Assembly (NCBI GenBank): GCA_005503165.1
Contig: SCNT01000012.1
Location: 54,325-118,324 of the forward strand
DNA length: 64,000 nucleotides
Source of the DNA: Sphingomonadaceae bacterium 3R27E2-A
GTDB taxonomy: Bacteria; Pseudomonadota; Alphaproteobacteria; Sphingomonadales; Sphingomonadaceae
Reading direction: 5' to 3'
Shown piece by piece: positions 1 through 9,173 of this stretch. A model generated the notes under the pieces. It searched no databases. It saw only the letters and a program-made list of their open reading frames with translations, and had not been told where the DNA came from. Made by a program: the position numbers and the translations under genes. Numbering within the stretch: the first letter of the stretch is position 1; each line of letters begins with the position of its first letter.

Positions 1-369
1 TCCGCGCAAGTTCACGCTGGAAGCCGAATTGACATTGGCGTTGACGAAGCCGGCACCGTTGCCAATTCCCGGGTTCTGGCCCCCGCCGAAGTTCTGCGGC
101 AAAGCCCGGGTCGCCTCGCCGAGATCGACTTGGCCCGTCGCGACGATCGTATCGCGCGATAGCGTCGTCACATCGCTCGCCGCCACCGCGCCGCGGATGC
201 GCGATCCGGTCACGACGATCGCCTGGTTCTTGCCGGGATCGTCGGGGCTGTCCTTCGCCGCTCCGTTGTCCGCGCCGGATGGGGCACCTTGTGCCGCACA
301 AACCTGTGGCGCGAGCACCAGCGCGGCGCTGGCGAGAAGTGTCGGAATTGTCTTGCGCTGTGGCGACAT
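1..369 (-). CDS. TonB-dependent receptor, N-terminal part (runs off the window)
   Basis: The reverse strand reads from an ATG at 369 to the window edge without a stop (123 codons). The product has a signal peptide of about 26 residues (MSPQRKTIPTLLAS..., hydrophobic core, then CAAQG). A TonB-box-like stretch NQAIVVTGSRIRG follows, then the beginning of the plug domain (DLGEATRALPQNFGGGQNPG, ending in SSVNLRG). This is the usual opening of sphingomonad outer-membrane TonB receptors that import large substrates. It lies 85 bp downstream of an ECF sigma gene on the same strand, so sigma-controlled expression is plausible. The substrate cannot be told because the barrel is outside the window. Confidence 0.85.
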   Translation of the reverse strand, partial: MSPQRKTIPTLLASAALVLAPQVCAAQGAPSGADNGAAKDSPDDPGKNQAIVVTGSRIRGAVAASDVTTLSRDTIVATGQVDLGEATRALPQNFGGGQNPGIGNGAGFVNANVNSASSVNLRG

Positions 370-454
370 GAACTGCTCCCTTGGTCATGTGGGCCGCCTC
401 TTGCGGGCATGGCCGATACAGGGATTGACGCAGCCCGCCGCGTGGACCTTAGTT

Positions 455-1099
455 TCAGTTGCAATTATTCTTCAACTGCTGCCGCGACGAGCATGGCCGC
501 GGCGCTGAGCGATGCATGAGATCGGCGGATTGCGCCGCTCGGCGCAAATGGGCGAGCGCCCGCATCATGTGGTATTCGACCGTTGCCAGCGAAATTCCCA
601 GCGCTGCCTGTATCTCGCGGTAGGACATCTCGCCGAGGCGATGCATCTCGAACACCCGTCTGGTCTTGACGGACAGGTCCGCCAGCACCCGATCGAACAG
701 AAACTGCAAGTCGTCGGCCTCGATGCGGTGCTCCTGCTCGGCGTGGCTCGGCGCGTCACATGCTTCGAAAATCGGCACCAACTCGACCCGACAGCGGCTC
801 CGCCGGGACTGATCGATCAGGAGATTGTGCGCGATCCGGTAGAGAAACCCGAGCGGGTTGGCGAGTTCGCCGACCTGCGGACTGGCCGCAGCGCGCAGAA
901 ACACTTCGTGCAGGAGGTCCGGGGCGGCGTCGGTTCCCGCACGACGGGCCAGAAAGCGGAGCAAGTTTTTTCGCTCCCGGCGATAGACCGGTTCCAGTAA
1001 GGCAAAGCGGTCGCCAAAGTCCGGCCCTGCCGGCAATCTCGGGGGCGATAAGGCGCTTGGCGCGGCAAACGACGGTGCCGCCTCGAGCTGAACGAACAT
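455..1099 (-). CDS. ECF RNA polymerase sigma factor, FecI-like
   Basis: The 214-residue product carries sigma region 2 at about residues 38-105 (RRERKNLLRFLARRAG, LLHEVFLRAA, NPLGFLYRIAHNLLIDQSRR). Region 4 is at about 148-200 (VKTRRVFEMHRLGEMSYREI, ALGISLATVEYHMMRALAHL). This is the FecI/ECF layout in which the sigma factor directs transcription of a neighbouring TonB receptor. The receptor gene starts 85 bp downstream on the same strand. FecI-type factors are normally paired with an inner-membrane FecR anti-sigma factor, and none is seen in the 258 bp upstream or between the two genes. The first ATG gives a somewhat long leader before region 2, so a shorter start is possible. Confidence 0.85.
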   Translation of the reverse strand: MFVQLEAAPSFAAPSALSPPRLPAGPDFGDRFALLEPVYRRERKNLLRFLARRAGTDAAPDLLHEVFLRAAASPQVGELANPLGFLYRIAHNLLIDQSRRSRCRVELVPIFEACDAPSHAEQEHRIEADDLQFLFDRVLADLSVKTRRVFEMHRLGEMSYREIQAALGISLATVEYHMMRALAHLRRAAQSADLMHRSAPRPCSSRQQLKNNCN

Positions 1100-1357
1100 C
1101 CGGACACCCAGCGTGGCGCGACCGAGCCACTCCCGCCATGGCAGGGTGGCTAGGCTTCCAGCGCTGTGCCGTCGTCCGGATGCAGGGCATCCTTTGTCGA
1201 TACGGCCGCCGGGCCAATCGAAGACCGGCGTGTTTGATGCCTGGCGAGAAATCGGCGCAGTCGATCGCCAGCTACAGGACTACGCTCGCGCCTTGTGGCA
1301 GCGCGGTCCCGCCAGTGCAAGGCCGCGTCCTAATCTAGTGCTTGGGAATGCAGGTAG

Positions 1358-1972
1358 TTAGCTCCGAAGTGGACCTTGCTCGAGCCTGAAGACATACTCG
1401 GAAGCAAGCTCACAGCGCAGATCGTGGTACGAAGCAAGCCAGCTATTGCGCGTCGTGGAATTGACATTGTTGCGGATCATCTGGCCGAACATCTCGATTT
1501 CGATCTCGCATTGCGCGATCAGTTCAGGATCGAGGCATCGCGCCGCGTGAAGGCGATCACTGAGTGCCTCGACAGCCTCCTTGGCAGCTGCGCTTCCCGA
1601 GGCAGCCGCGACCCCGGAAAACAGCCGTGCAACGCGGTCGGGATAGAGCATCGGTCCCTCGACCCAGTTACTGTCCAGGTCACTGGCCGCCATGGTCGCC
1701 GTGGCCCTGATCAGAACATCCCGGTTGAACAGGAATAGGTCGCGAAGCAGGCGCTCGTTGAGGCGTGCCACTCGGTAACCCTCCCCGGGCCAGAGTTCGA
1801 CCAGTCTCTCGCCGACGAGGCGGTTGAGGCTGTCGCGCACTGGTGTCACGCTCACCCCCAGTTCATCGGCCAGTTTGGCGGCTTCGAGGCGCATGCCCAT
1901 AGGCCAAACGCCCGTTTTGAGCCGGGCCTTGAGTCCCTGATAGGTCGGCTCGATCACATGAGCCGGGCTCAT
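1358..1972 (-). CDS. GntR-family transcriptional regulator
   Basis: The start is taken at the ATG at 1972, which overlaps the stop of the preceding dioxygenase gene in an ATGA junction. The longer open frame upstream is out-of-frame read-through of that gene. The 204-residue product has an N-terminal winged helix (YQGLKARLKTGVWPMGMRL, then AAKLADELGVSVTPVRDSLN and RLVGERLVELWPGEGYRV) typical of GntR proteins. The C-terminal part is helical and resembles the FCD effector-binding region, but is short. Coupling to luxI and the dioxygenase suggests it belongs to the quorum-sensing unit, perhaps sensing a product of the dioxygenase. That role is inferred. Confidence 0.8.
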   Translation of the reverse strand: MSPAHVIEPTYQGLKARLKTGVWPMGMRLEAAKLADELGVSVTPVRDSLNRLVGERLVELWPGEGYRVARLNERLLRDLFLFNRDVLIRATATMAASDLDSNWVEGPMLYPDRVARLFSGVAAASGSAAAKEAVEALSDRLHAARCLDPELIAQCEIEIEMFGQMIRNNVNSTTRNSWLASYHDLRCELASEYVFRLEQGPLRS

Positions 1973-2835
1973 CGCCCGTCGCGGCGCTCGCGCGCAAAGG
2001 CCACGACCGCGAGTTGCTGATCCGGCCTCAGGCTGTCGGTCGCGCGCGGGTGCGAGGGAACGTCCCCGCGTAGCAGGATCGACGGGCACTGGCCCTCGTA
2101 GTTTCCGAGATTGGGGCGATGCTGGACGTACCCAGCCAGTTCCGCCAGCTCCCGCGAAAACTCCTTCGCTACCGATGGCGGATAGGCCAGCCACGGGTTC
2201 TCATAGGGTTTGAGCCAACCGAGGCTGTAGCCGATTACGATGCCCCGCCGCACCGCCTGCGACCGGTTCGGGCCGGCCCCGTGAACGGTCGACCCGAGAA
2301 AGCAGATCGCCGAACCTGGCCCGCATTCTGCGGCAATCGGAGTTCCGAGGTCCTCCAATCTCGCGATGCTTTGGCGATGACTGCCCGGGTAGATACGGGT
2401 CGCCCCGTTTTCGGCCGTGAAGGGAGTCAGCGGCCACATCACGTTGACCAGATACTCATGCCTGCCCTTGTCCCCGGCCCACATGTCGTGATCGCAATGC
2501 GGGAATTGCTCGATCTCGCCGGGATGGATCTCGATCGCTTGGGCGACATTGAGCTGGATCCGCTCGCAGGCGGGCGCCAGAATCTCACGCGCAAGTCCGA
2601 GAACGGTCGGCTCGAGTACGAGGTTTGCCACCCGTGGCGAACGGCGCAGCAGGCTGCCGAAGCGTTTCGTCCGATGGCCGTAGAAGTCGCCGTCGCCGAA
2701 CGGCGTAGCCGTGAAATCCGCATCGAGATCGGCTTCAAGTGCGGCGAGTGCGCTTGCCGAAAGAAGATCCGGGATGATCGCATAGCCGGTCTCGAGCAGG
2801 CGCTCGGTCCAATCGCAAACGGACGCCGCGCTCAC
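1969..2835 (-). CDS. Phytanoyl-CoA dioxygenase (PhyH) family Fe(II)/2-oxoglutarate oxygenase
   Basis: The 288-residue protein has the double-stranded beta-helix signature of PhyH enzymes. The iron ligands are seen as HxD at H113/D115 (QFPHCDHD) and a distal His at H185 (STVHGAGPNRS), with a 2-oxoglutarate-binding Arg nearby at 196/197. PhyH-family enzymes hydroxylate varied small substrates, and the true substrate here is not predictable. It overlaps luxI upstream by 4 nt and the GntR gene downstream by 4 nt, so the three are probably translated from one message. From memory, a PhyH-like gene next to luxI recurs in sphingomonads. A role in modifying the signal or a signal-controlled metabolite is inference. 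Confidence 0.85.
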   Translation of the reverse strand: MSAASVCDWTERLLETGYAIIPDLLSASALAALEADLDADFTATPFGDGDFYGHRTKRFGSLLRRSPRVANLVLEPTVLGLAREILAPACERIQLNVAQAIEIHPGEIEQFPHCDHDMWAGDKGRHEYLVNVMWPLTPFTAENGATRIYPGSHRQSIARLEDLGTPIAAECGPGSAICFLGSTVHGAGPNRSQAVRRGIVIGYSLGWLKPYENPWLAYPPSVAKEFSRELAELAGYVQHRPNLGNYEGQCPSILLRGDVPSHPRATDSLRPDQQLAVVAFARERRDGR

Positions 2836-3452
2836 TGGATGCCCCCAGCCGTCACGAGATCAAAGGTCGCCGGCCGGTAGATTCCCGTTGCCGTAAGAGC
2901 CCCGGGGGTCAGCGCGTCGATCCGGATATGTAGGGCAACCAGTCGGTGATTGCCGACCTGCCGCATCTCGCCGAGAGCGCGGCAATCCCAACCAAATTCG
3001 GTGATCTGTCCGAACCAGCCTGGACTGGCCACTCCTGTGTATTCGGTGATGCCGCAGCGCAAGGCATGGTCGGCGAGCGCCGAGACCAGCTGATTTCGCG
3101 CTTCACGCCGGTCGCGCGCAGACAGGCCGGGTTCAAGACAGAAACGCGTGATCTCTCTGCACGTGGGGCCCGACGGGACCGGCCCATCACACAACTGACT
3201 GAACAAATCCGCGAGGATATGGGAACCTTCCGTGCGTAGCAGCCGCGCTGAAGCGCGATGATTTCCTGCCGCGTCTGTGAGGATCAGATACTCGGCGTCG
3301 GGCGTATCGAACTGGTCAAGCTCGAAGCGGCCGTCGAGAACCGGCACCTGCCATTTCAGCAGATCGACAAAGACGCGCTTGCGCGCCTCGAACATGGCGC
3401 GCAGCGCAAGATCGTTGCGCGATAAGGGGGCTGGCTGCGGACTCGAAAGCAT
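2832..3452 (-). CDS. luxI: Acyl-homoserine-lactone synthase, LuxI family
   Basis: The 206-residue protein keeps all the residues that define LuxI synthases: R24, F28, W34, D46, D49, R70, E100 and R103 (MFEARKRVFVDLLKW, ELDQFDTPDAEYL, ASARLLRTEG, CREITRFCLEPG). It would make an N-acyl-homoserine lactone from S-adenosylmethionine and an acyl-ACP or acyl-CoA in the cytoplasm. The acyl chain cannot be deduced. It lies 119 bp downstream of luxR on the same strand and starts the coupled luxI-phyH-gntR run. A 23-bp inverted repeat sits just before its start codon. Confidence 0.92.
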   Translation of the reverse strand: MLSSPQPAPLSRNDLALRAMFEARKRVFVDLLKWQVPVLDGRFELDQFDTPDAEYLILTDAAGNHRASARLLRTEGSHILADLFSQLCDGPVPSGPTCREITRFCLEPGLSARDRREARNQLVSALADHALRCGITEYTGVASPGWFGQITEFGWDCRALGEMRQVGNHRLVALHIRIDALTPGALTATGIYRPATFDLVTAGGIQ

Positions 3453-3459
3453 GGCGAAT

Positions 3460-3482
3460 ATCCCGCTCGTTGATCACGGGAT
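3460..3482. promoter_or_regulatory. Inverted repeat immediately upstream of luxI
   Basis: ATCCCG and CGGGAT form a perfect 6-bp inverted repeat separated by 11 bases, starting 8 bases before the luxI start codon. It could be an operator or a hairpin over the ribosome-binding region. It does not match the classical lux box closely, so its role is uncertain. Confidence 0.3.
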
Positions 3483-3571
3483 GGTTCGACCAGTGCAGGG
3501 CCCCGAGCGATATACCAAGAAGTGGGGATGCAAGGTCAGAACCTCGCTCCGTTGCGCCGGTCGGCGCGCGG

Positions 3572-4351
3572 TTAGCTGTCCAACAGCGGCACCTGCCGCT
3601 GCGTTCGTGCGCGCCAGCCGAAGATGTCACCGAACCCGATCAGCCCATCGTAAAGCGCGCTCAGGATCAGGGATTGCCGACAGTGAACGTCGTATCGTTC
3701 GCGTGCCATCTTGAGGTGCTGGACAACCGTTTCGACGCTGATCCCGAGGATGATGGCGGTCTCCGCGGCGGTTTTGCCGCGTGCAGACCAGAGCAGGCAT
3801 TCGCGCTGTCTGTCGCTCAGCATGGCTTTCGCCGGTCGACCGGCATCACCGCAAATCTTGAGTGCGCTGACCAGGGCAAGCGCACCGACCATTTCCGCAG
3901 CGATGAGGCTGGGCTTCGGCAGTTCCTGTCCCGGCGCGACAGCAAAGGAGCAGGTTCCGCGCGTTGCGCCTGGCAGGAAACGGGGAACGGTGTAGCCATC
4001 GCCGATGCCGCATTCGCGGCCCACCGCCAGCATTTGGCGATCTCCCCGCGTCATCGGGATCAATTCCTCAATGTCCTGCCACGAAAACCCGACCATCGAC
4101 TTGTCGCAGGCACGGCGAACCGGATCGCGGCCAGCAAGATCAAAGCTGACATAAACTCTGGCCCATTCGTCCGGATAGTCATGAATCAGGACTGCCGCTG
4201 TGGCGTCACGGCTCGGCGGGGATTCGAGTGTCAGCGCGTAGTGATCGAATCCCAGTTTCTGCGTTACCTTCGTTAGAGCTACCGACAGGTCACGCTCCAG
4301 GACGACCGCCTGCAATTCACCCGCAAACCCTTCGACGATTTCAAAGCACAT
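3572..4351 (-). CDS. luxR: LuxR-family quorum-sensing transcriptional regulator
   Basis: The 259-residue protein has an N-terminal autoinducer-binding domain (about 15-165). The ligand-pocket residues line up with the TraR/LuxR pattern: W63, Y67, D76, P77 and W91 (DYPDEWARVYVSFD, RDPVRR, GFSWQD). A LuxR helix-turn-helix follows at about 177-240 (LSDRQRECLLWSARGKTAAE, ILGISVETVVQHLKMARERY). It should bind an acyl-homoserine lactone and control luxI downstream. Both genes run in the same direction. Confidence 0.92.
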   Translation of the reverse strand: MCFEIVEGFAGELQAVVLERDLSVALTKVTQKLGFDHYALTLESPPSRDATAAVLIHDYPDEWARVYVSFDLAGRDPVRRACDKSMVGFSWQDIEELIPMTRGDRQMLAVGRECGIGDGYTVPRFLPGATRGTCSFAVAPGQELPKPSLIAAEMVGALALVSALKICGDAGRPAKAMLSDRQRECLLWSARGKTAAETAIILGISVETVVQHLKMARERYDVHCRQSLILSALYDGLIGFGDIFGWRARTQRQVPLLDS

Positions 4352-4575
4352 AAGTCTACCTTGCGGCTGGCCCGGGGTCGCCCAATCCGCCCTGTGCCAA
4401 CCGTCCAGCAGTGCCCGGGCAATGCAGCTTCAACCCGCATTTCCCAGCTGTTGACGTAATGCGCCCGATAAAGTTCCAGCTGATTGTTAGTTACAATATC
4501 GTAGCAATGTTCGCTCCCGCCCTATGATGGCTATGGCAAGATCGAGACTTCATTCAGTACCTCAGTTTATTTATA

Positions 4576-5428
4576 TTACGGCAGTTGACCTGACTCAATA
4601 GCCTGTAGGTCTGACTGCTGGCTAATCGCGCTCGCGGTGTGCTTGCCGCCCGGCCCTGCGAGCCGCCCCTTGAGGAGTTCGCGGTATCCGCCCTGCATGA
4701 GGTAGCGGGCACTGTTCAACAGCCGCTGCGTCTGCCGCCTTTCAGATGAACACTTCCATTCGATGGCGCGCCCCAGATCGTGGCGTGGGTAGAGGACAGC
4801 TTCCGCAATGCCCCGCAGGGTTGGCTTCGGCAACTTCGTCGCGTTCAGGCAATCGAGAACTTTTAGCATCAAGGTCAGGCGACGGCGCTGCGCCGTTGTC
4901 GGATGCAGACAGCCAAAGGTCCCAAGCGAGGCATTGCCGGCGAACTGTTCGAGCACGGCCAGGCGTATCGCCCAATAGTCGTCAGGCATGATCGCTACGT
5001 GATGCCCGTACGGGTGTTCCGGCGTCACGATCGTAATGCGGTGCAGCCCATTGCGATCAGCCAAAACAAGGTGCCGGTCGTGTCCGTCCGAAAAGTCGGA
5101 GATGATCGTCCGCCCGATCAGTATCGTTTGGGATGCAATTCCGGAGAGACCAGGCAGTGCGGGGGCAAGTACGATGACCATGGGCGCAGCTGCCGCAAGC
5201 CAGGTCGCTGGATTGGACTTGGCGGAAACCTGCGGGCAAATCGGAAAAGCTCAGGCCCCAGTTTCGAGCCATCTCCCTGCATTGCGGTGCGAGCGGGTCA
5301 AGCCCGGCCGGTTCCCCCAGAGCCGCATATTGCAGCCGATAGTCGCGATTGCGGCGCAGGAACTCCTGGGCAAATCCGGCGAAGTCTAGAAGCTCGTCTC
5401 GTGCGTCGTTCCGAACGGAAACGTGCAT
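4576..5428 (-). pseudogene. DUF2285-family protein gene (DUF6499 + DUF2285), frameshifted
   Basis: Two reading frames cover what is normally one protein. From an ATG at 5428 the first frame gives the DUF6499-like start (MHVSVRNDARDELLDFAGFA, EFLRRNRDYRLQYAALG, MARNWGLSFSD). It then loses similarity and ends at 5057. The continuation is in another frame: upstream of the ATG at 5181 it reads NPATWLAAAAPMVIVLAPAL and then the DUF2285 body (TAQRRRLTLMLKVLDCLNA, RYLMQGGYRELLKGRLAG). The break lies at roughly 5200-5260. Such proteins are DNA-binding-like and common on integrative elements of alphaproteobacteria, so this is probably a remnant of one. If the frameshift is a sequencing error the gene would be intact. 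Confidence 0.65.
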
Positions 5429-5630
5429 GGATTTTCTCCCGCAGTCGCCGGGAGTTAGAACCCTGATCACAACCGCGGGCTATTCCGAGGTCTGGGTAGT
5501 GGCCTCCCCAGAACTTGGCAGTTCCGAGGAGCGCGAGCGCTTTGGAGGGGCGCTCTAATGTAGACGGTCGGAAGTGTTGATCACCGACCTGAGTGCGGGA
5601 AGCGACGCCATCGTCGTCAATTGGTCTGGT

Positions 5631-5669
5631 TCAGGCTGGTGCTCTCGAACGCCGAGCGCACCAGCCTGA
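5631..5669 (-). terminator. Hairpin downstream of the copper operon
   Basis: A 12-bp perfect inverted repeat (TCAGGCTGGTGC and its complement, loop 15) begins 5 bases after the cusF stop codon. No T-run follows on the minus strand, so it may stabilise the mRNA 3' end or be a weak terminator. Confidence 0.5.
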
Positions 5670-5673
5670 GGCC

Positions 5674-6042
5674 TCATGAACCGGATTTCTCAATTTTGGT
5701 GACCGTCCCGGTCTTCCCGTCCCAGACGATCGCAAAGCTCACCTTGTCGCCCTTGGCTAGCCCCTTGAGCAGATCGGGCTTGGCCATGAACCCCATGGTC
5801 ATGCCCGGCCAGCCCAGCCCTGTGATCGGGCCATGCTCGATCGAGATCGCACCGGTTTCGGCATTGAGCGAGACGATTTTGCCTTCGCCGGTGCCGCGCT
5901 TCGTTTCCTGCGCCATCGGCATATTCGCCATGCTGCCAGCGGTGGCGGTTTCGGCGGGTTTGGGTGCCTCGGCTGCTTTCTTGCAGGCGGCAAGCGAGGC
6001 CAGCAGCGCCAGGCTGGATGCAATCATCAGGAACTTCTTCAC
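5674..6042 (-). CDS. cusF: CusF-like periplasmic copper-binding lipoprotein
   Basis: The 122-residue protein starts with a lipoprotein signal ([20 protein letters not shown], Cys20 in LAAC) and a Pro/Ala-rich linker. A CusF-type small barrel follows ([49 protein letters not shown]). The Met/Trp/His copper site is visible as an upstream His plus W-P-G-M-T-M. It would pass Cu(I)/Ag(I) in the periplasm to the CusA pump. Its start overlaps the cusA stop by 4 nt, making it the last gene of the efflux operon. Confidence 0.85.
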   Translation of the reverse strand: MKKFLMIASSLALLASLAACKKAAEAPKPAETATAGSMANMPMAQETKRGTGEGKIVSLNAETGAISIEHGPITGLGWPGMTMGFMAKPDLLKGLAKGDKVSFAIVWDGKTGTVTKIEKSGS

Positions 6043-9000
6043 TGTACTTCTCCTTCGGGTTGAACCTGGGATTGGGATCTACGGCGAATCAACAGATAGG
6101 CCGCGGGGATGATCAGCATCGAGAGGAGCGGTGCGGTGAGCATGCCGCCGACCATCGGCGCGGCGATCCGGCTCATCACTTCGGAGCCGGTGCCGCCACC
6201 GGCGAGCACCGGGAACAAGCCGGCAAGGATTACCGCCACCGTCATCGCCTTGGGCCGTACGCGCAGCAGCGCGCCTTCGCGCACGGCGGCGGCGACATTG
6301 CCATCGCTCCGCGCCTCGAGCGCCTGCTTGAGGTAGATCAGCATCACCACGCCAAACTCGGCGGCGACGCCTGCCAGCGCGATGAACCCGACCGCGCTCG
6401 CCACCGACTGGTTGTAGCCAAGCCAGTAGAGCAGCCACAGCCCGCCGGTCAGCGCGAAGGGCAGCGTGCCCATGATCAGCAACGCTTCATCCCAGCGGCG
6501 GAAGGTCAGGTAGAGCAGCGCGAAAATGATCGCCAGCGTGACCGGAATGACCAGCTTCATCCGTTCCTTGGCGCGCACGAAGAACTCGTACTGGCCGGTG
6601 TAGGAGACGCTGACGCCCGGCGGGAGTTTGACCTTGCTGGCGATTGTCTGCTGGATATCGCTAACCAGCGCCTGCATGTCGCGGTCGCGTCCATCGACAT
6701 AGATCCAGGTGACCGGCCGACCATTCTCGCTCCTGAGCATTGGCGGACCGTCGCTGATCCGAACCGAGGCGACCGTGCCAAGCGTGATCTGCTGGCCGGA
6801 CGGCGTCAGCACCGGCAGATTGGCAAGCTTGTCGGGACTGTCGCGCAGTTCGCGTGGATAGCGCACGTTGATCGGATAGCGCGCCAGCCCCTCGACCGTC
6901 TGGCCGATACTCTCGCCGCCGATCCCGCCCGAGACCACTGCCTGGACGTCCGCGACATTGAGCCCGTAGCGGCCCGCCGCAGCGCGGTTCACATCGACGT
7001 CGATGTAACGCCCGCCGGTCAGTCGTTCGGCGAGCGCCGAGGCGACGCCGGGCACGGTCTTCACTTGCCTCTCGATCTGCTTTGCGGTGGCATCGATCTC
7101 GGAGAGGTTCGAACCCGCCACCTTGATGCCAACCGGGCTCTTGATCCCGGTCGCCAGCATATCGATGCGGTTGCGGATCGGCGGAATCCAGAAATTGGCG
7201 AGCCCCGGCACTTTCACCCGTGCGTCCAGCTCTTCGACCAGCTTTTCCGGCGTCATGCCGGGGCGCCATGACCAGCGCGGTTTGAAGCGGATGGTCGTCT
7301 CGAACATTTCGAGTGGGGCAGGATCGGTCGCGCTGTCGGCGCGGCCCGCTTTGCCGAAGACGCTCTCGACCTCGGGCACGGTCTTGATCAGGCGGTCGGT
7401 CTGTTGGAGCAGTTTCCCCGCTTCGGCGGCGGAGAGACCCGGCAATGCCGAGGGCATGTAGAGCAGATCGCCCTCGTTCATTTGCGGCATGAACTCGCCA
7501 CCGATCCGGTACATCGGCCACAGGGTAGTGACGAAGATCAGCGCCGCTGCAGCCAGGGTGCGCTTGGGATGCAGCAGGACCCAGTCGATGGCGGGCCGGT
7601 AGATGCGCGCTAGCCAGCGGTTGAGTGGGTTCGCTTCCTCACTCGGGATTTTTCCCCGGATCAGCAGTCCCATCAGCACCGGGATCAGCGTGATCGAAAG
7701 GAACGCAGCCGCCGCCATCGCATAGGTCTTGGTGAACGCAAGCGGCGCGAACAGGCGGCCCTCCTGCCCTTGAAGCGTGAAGATCGGCAGGAACGAAAAG
7801 GTGATGATCAGTAGGCTGAGGAACAGCGCTGGGCCGACCTCGGACGCGGCACTGGTGATCAGGCTCCAGCGCGTCGACGCATCCGGTTCCCCGTCCGAGT
7901 TGGCCTGATGCCAGCGTTCGAGATGCTTGTGGGCATTCTCGATCATCACCACCGCCGCATCGACCATCGCACCGATGGCGATCGCAATGCCGCCCAAGGA
8001 GAGGATGTTGGCGTTGAGACCCTGGAACCGCATGACGATGAACGCCAACAGGATACCGAGCGGGAGTGTCAGGATCGCCACCAGCGCCGAGCGCGCGTGC
8101 CAAAGGAACAGCGCGCAAACGAGCGCGACGATGACGAACTCCTCGATCAGCTTGTGATTGAGGTTGTCGACAGCGCGGTCGATCAGCCCCGAACGGTCGT
8201 AGGTTGGAACGATCTCGACGCCGGGGGGCAGGCTCTTCTTGAGGTCCTCGAGCTTCGCCCTGACCCCCTCGATCACGGCGCGGGCGTTCTGCCCCTGGCG
8301 CATGACGATGACCCCGCCCGCAACCTCGCCTTCGCCGTTGAGTTCGGCCAGCCCGCGGCGCATCTCCGGGCCGACCTGCACCGTTGCGACATCGCCCACC
8401 GTCACCGGCACGCCGCCCGCCGCGGTGCGTAGCGGCACGGCGCGGAAATCGTCGAGCGTTTTCAGATATCCGCTGGCGCGCACGGTGTATTCGGCGCCCG
8501 CCATTTCCACACTTGCGCCGCCGGTTTCCTGATTGGCGCGTTTCAGAGCTTCCGTCACCTGATCGGCGGTGATGCCGTAAGCAGCGAGCTTCTGCGGGTC
8601 GACCACGACCTGATACTCTTTGACCATGCCGCCGACACTGGCGACCTCGGCAACGCCGGGCACCGTCTTGAGTTCGAAGCGCAGGAACCAGTCCTGCAAG
8701 CTGCGCAATTGGGCGAGATCGTGTCCGCCGGTCCTGTCGACCAGCGCGTATTCGTAGATCCAGCCCACCCCGGTCGCGTCCGGCCCGAGCGAGGCCTTTG
8801 CCCCTTCGGGCAGACGGCTCTGCACCTGGGAGAGGTACTCGAGCACGCGGCTCCTTGCCCAGTAGAGGTCGGTCCCGTCGTCGAACAACACGTAGACGAA
8901 GCTGTCGCCGCTGAACGAATAGCCGCGCACCACCCGCGCGCCCGGCACCGAAAGCATGGTCGAAGCGATCGGATAGGTGATCTGGTTCTCGACGATCTGC

Positions 9001-9173
9001 GGCGCTTGCCCCGGATAGCTGGTGCGGATGATGACCTGCACGTCGGACAGATCGGGCAGCGCATCGACCGGGGTGGTCCGGACGGCAAAGATGCCGATTG
9101 CGGCCAGCAGGAGCGCCAAACCAAGCACCAGATTGCGCGCCTTGACCGAAGCACGAATGATCGCGGCGATCAT
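6039..9173 (-). CDS. cusA: CusA/CzcA-family heavy-metal efflux RND pump
   Basis: The 1044-residue inner-membrane protein has the RND layout of 12 membrane segments with two large periplasmic loops. It begins [20 protein letters not shown]. The motif in the fourth segment reads [20 protein letters not shown], which fits the Cu/Ag-exporting CusA branch rather than the Zn/Co/Cd CzcA branch with DFG. Met-rich positions in the first loop are consistent. It uses proton-motive force to drive copper or silver outward through CusB and the outer membrane factor. It overlaps cusB (4 nt) and cusF (4 nt), so the operon is translationally coupled. Confidence 0.93.
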   Translation of the reverse strand: MIAAIIRASVKARNLVLGLALLLAAIGIFAVRTTPVDALPDLSDVQVIIRTSYPGQAPQIVENQITYPIASTMLSVPGARVVRGYSFSGDSFVYVLFDDGTDLYWARSRVLEYLSQVQSRLPEGAKASLGPDATGVGWIYEYALVDRTGGHDLAQLRSLQDWFLRFELKTVPGVAEVASVGGMVKEYQVVVDPQKLAAYGITADQVTEALKRANQETGGASVEMAGAEYTVRASGYLKTLDDFRAVPLRTAAGGVPVTVGDVATVQVGPEMRRGLAELNGEGEVAGGVIVMRQGQNARAVIEGVRAKLEDLKKSLPPGVEIVPTYDRSGLIDRAVDNLNHKLIEEFVIVALVCALFLWHARSALVAILTLPLGILLAFIVMRFQGLNANILSLGGIAIAIGAMVDAAVVMIENAHKHLERWHQANSDGEPDASTRWSLITSAASEVGPALFLSLLIITFSFLPIFTLQGQEGRLFAPLAFTKTYAMAAAAFLSITLIPVLMGLLIRGKIPSEEANPLNRWLARIYRPAIDWVLLHPKRTLAAAALIFVTTLWPMYRIGGEFMPQMNEGDLLYMPSALPGLSAAEAGKLLQQTDRLIKTVPEVESVFGKAGRADSATDPAPLEMFETTIRFKPRWSWRPGMTPEKLVEELDARVKVPGLANFWIPPIRNRIDMLATGIKSPVGIKVAGSNLSEIDATAKQIERQVKTVPGVASALAERLTGGRYIDVDVNRAAAGRYGLNVADVQAVVSGGIGGESIGQTVEGLARYPINVRYPRELRDSPDKLANLPVLTPSGQQITLGTVASVRISDGPPMLRSENGRPVTWIYVDGRDRDMQALVSDIQQTIASKVKLPPGVSVSYTGQYEFFVRAKERMKLVIPVTLAIIFALLYLTFRRWDEALLIMGTLPFALTGGLWLLYWLGYNQSVASAVGFIALAGVAAEFGVVMLIYLKQALEARSDGNVAAAVREGALLRVRPKAMTVAVILAGLFPVLAGGGTGSEVMSRIAAPMVGGMLTAPLLSMLIIPAAYLLIRRRSQSQVQPEGEVQ

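Noticed and set aside
3453..3571. Classical lux box before luxI
   Set aside because: No 20-bp dyad resembling the standard lux box was seen; only a short ATCCCG/CGGGAT repeat close to the start codon.
5964..7271. A 435-codon plus-strand frame opposite cusA
   Set aside because: Antisense shadow of a clearly real RND pump gene; composition is Arg/His/Gln-rich without domains.
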